This document shows, piece by piece, positions 63,886 to 64,000 of a stretch of 64,000 nt of DNA. The notes beneath the pieces are model-generated. The model was not told the DNA's origin and did no database searches. It saw nothing but the letters and a program-made list of their open reading frames with translations. The stretch's first letter is position 1; every line of letters begins with the position of its first letter. The DNA comes from Mumia sp. zg.B17 (GTDB lineage Bacteria > Actinomycetota > Actinomycetes > Propionibacteriales > Nocardioidaceae), in contig NZ_JAHWCI010000008.1 in the NCBI RefSeq assembly GCF_019550915.1, positions 434,001-498,000 of the forward strand. Direction: 5' to 3'. The translations under genes were made by a program, and so were the position numbers.

Positions 63886-63887
63886 AC

Positions 63888-63927
63888 ATGCAGGCGCGGC
63901 CGGACCCGAGAGCGGCCGCGCCTGCAT
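63888..63927. terminator. 14-bp perfect hairpin, terminator candidate
   Basis: ATGCAGGCGCGGCC (63888-63901) pairs with GGCCGCGCCTGCAT (63914-63927) around a 12-base loop. It probably served as terminator for the response regulator before the insertion. Confidence 0.65.
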
Positions 63928-63938
63928 AGGATCGTCGC

Positions 63939-64000
63939 GTGGCGAACGTGGATGTGATCGTGGTCGGGGCCGGCGTGTCCGGTCTGGTGACGGCCGACCG
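63939..64000 (+). CDS. FAD/NAD(P)-binding oxidoreductase, N-terminus (partial)
   Basis: From GTG 63939 the 20 visible residues are 'VDVIVVGAGVSGLVTAD', a dinucleotide-binding beta-alpha-beta with GxGxxG. It likely is a flavin amine oxidase or another FAD-dependent enzyme; the rest lies outside the window. Confidence 0.65.
   Translation, partial: MANVDVIVVGAGVSGLVTAD

Overview
This is chromosomal sequence from a high-GC actinobacterium. Overlapping ATGA/GTGA start-stop junctions are common, GTG starts are frequent, and several families are typical of the group: Ddn-like and PPOX F420/flavin proteins, a class E sortase, polyphosphate glucokinase and an MFS-thymidylate kinase fusion. Gene content and style suggest Nocardioidaceae or a close relative. 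This is inferred from gene families; no rRNA or marker alignment was possible.

Layout. 1-11.6 kb holds core metabolism: purD, purA, a diacylglycerol-kinase-like lipid kinase, fbaA, a CoA-disulfide-reductase-like flavoprotein, a TrmH methylase, GDPD, pyrE, sortase E and a DapC-like aminotransferase. 11.6-13.5 kb is an accessory patch of lower GC (lipoprotein, aminotransferase remnant, LysE exporter, hairpin-rich non-coding DNA). 13.5-26.5 kb carries an MFS protein, a GH1 beta-glucosidase, a NarL-type two-component operon, VKOR, a sulfite-oxidase-like molybdoenzyme with a reductase, acyl-CoA dehydrogenase and an aldo/keto reductase. 26.5-30.6 kb holds ppgK and an efeUOB iron-uptake operon with a good DtxR/IdeR-type box. 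30.7-42.3 kb is a tyrosine/phenylalanine (homogentisate) catabolic region: hpd, an Lrp regulator, a branched-chain/phenylalanine dehydrogenase, hmgA, an unrecognised protein, fahA, an IclR regulator, a 3-hydroxyacyl-CoA dehydrogenase and catalase. No glutathione-type maleylacetoacetate isomerase is seen; the unknown protein upstream of fahA occupies the place where one might be expected.

43.9-50.8 kb looks like a decayed genomic island. GC is lower, it ends at a tRNA-Thr(CGT) gene, and it contains a broken tyrosine-integrase fragment, an ISL3-family transposase with two frameshifts and a stop but recognisable terminal inverted repeats, two adjacent DUF4259 genes (one fused to a leucine-rich-repeat-like region), a three-gene operon of small unknown proteins whose first gene is frameshifted at a G5 run, a DJ-1/PfpI protein and a beta-propeller-like lipoprotein.

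50.8-64 kb returns to core and transport genes: chorismate mutase, a PPOX protein, a TAP-like secreted peptidase, holB, the MFS-tmk fusion, and a four-gene overlapping operon (DrrA/DrrB ABC exporter, BBE-type FAD oxidase, LtrA) divergent from a histidine kinase/response regulator pair. After the response regulator, an exact 23-bp direct repeat starting 7 bases before its stop codon brackets a segment of about 1.2 kb holding a lipoprotein gene and gene debris. It looks like an insertion at the 3' end of the regulator. The window ends inside a flavin/NAD-binding oxidoreductase gene.
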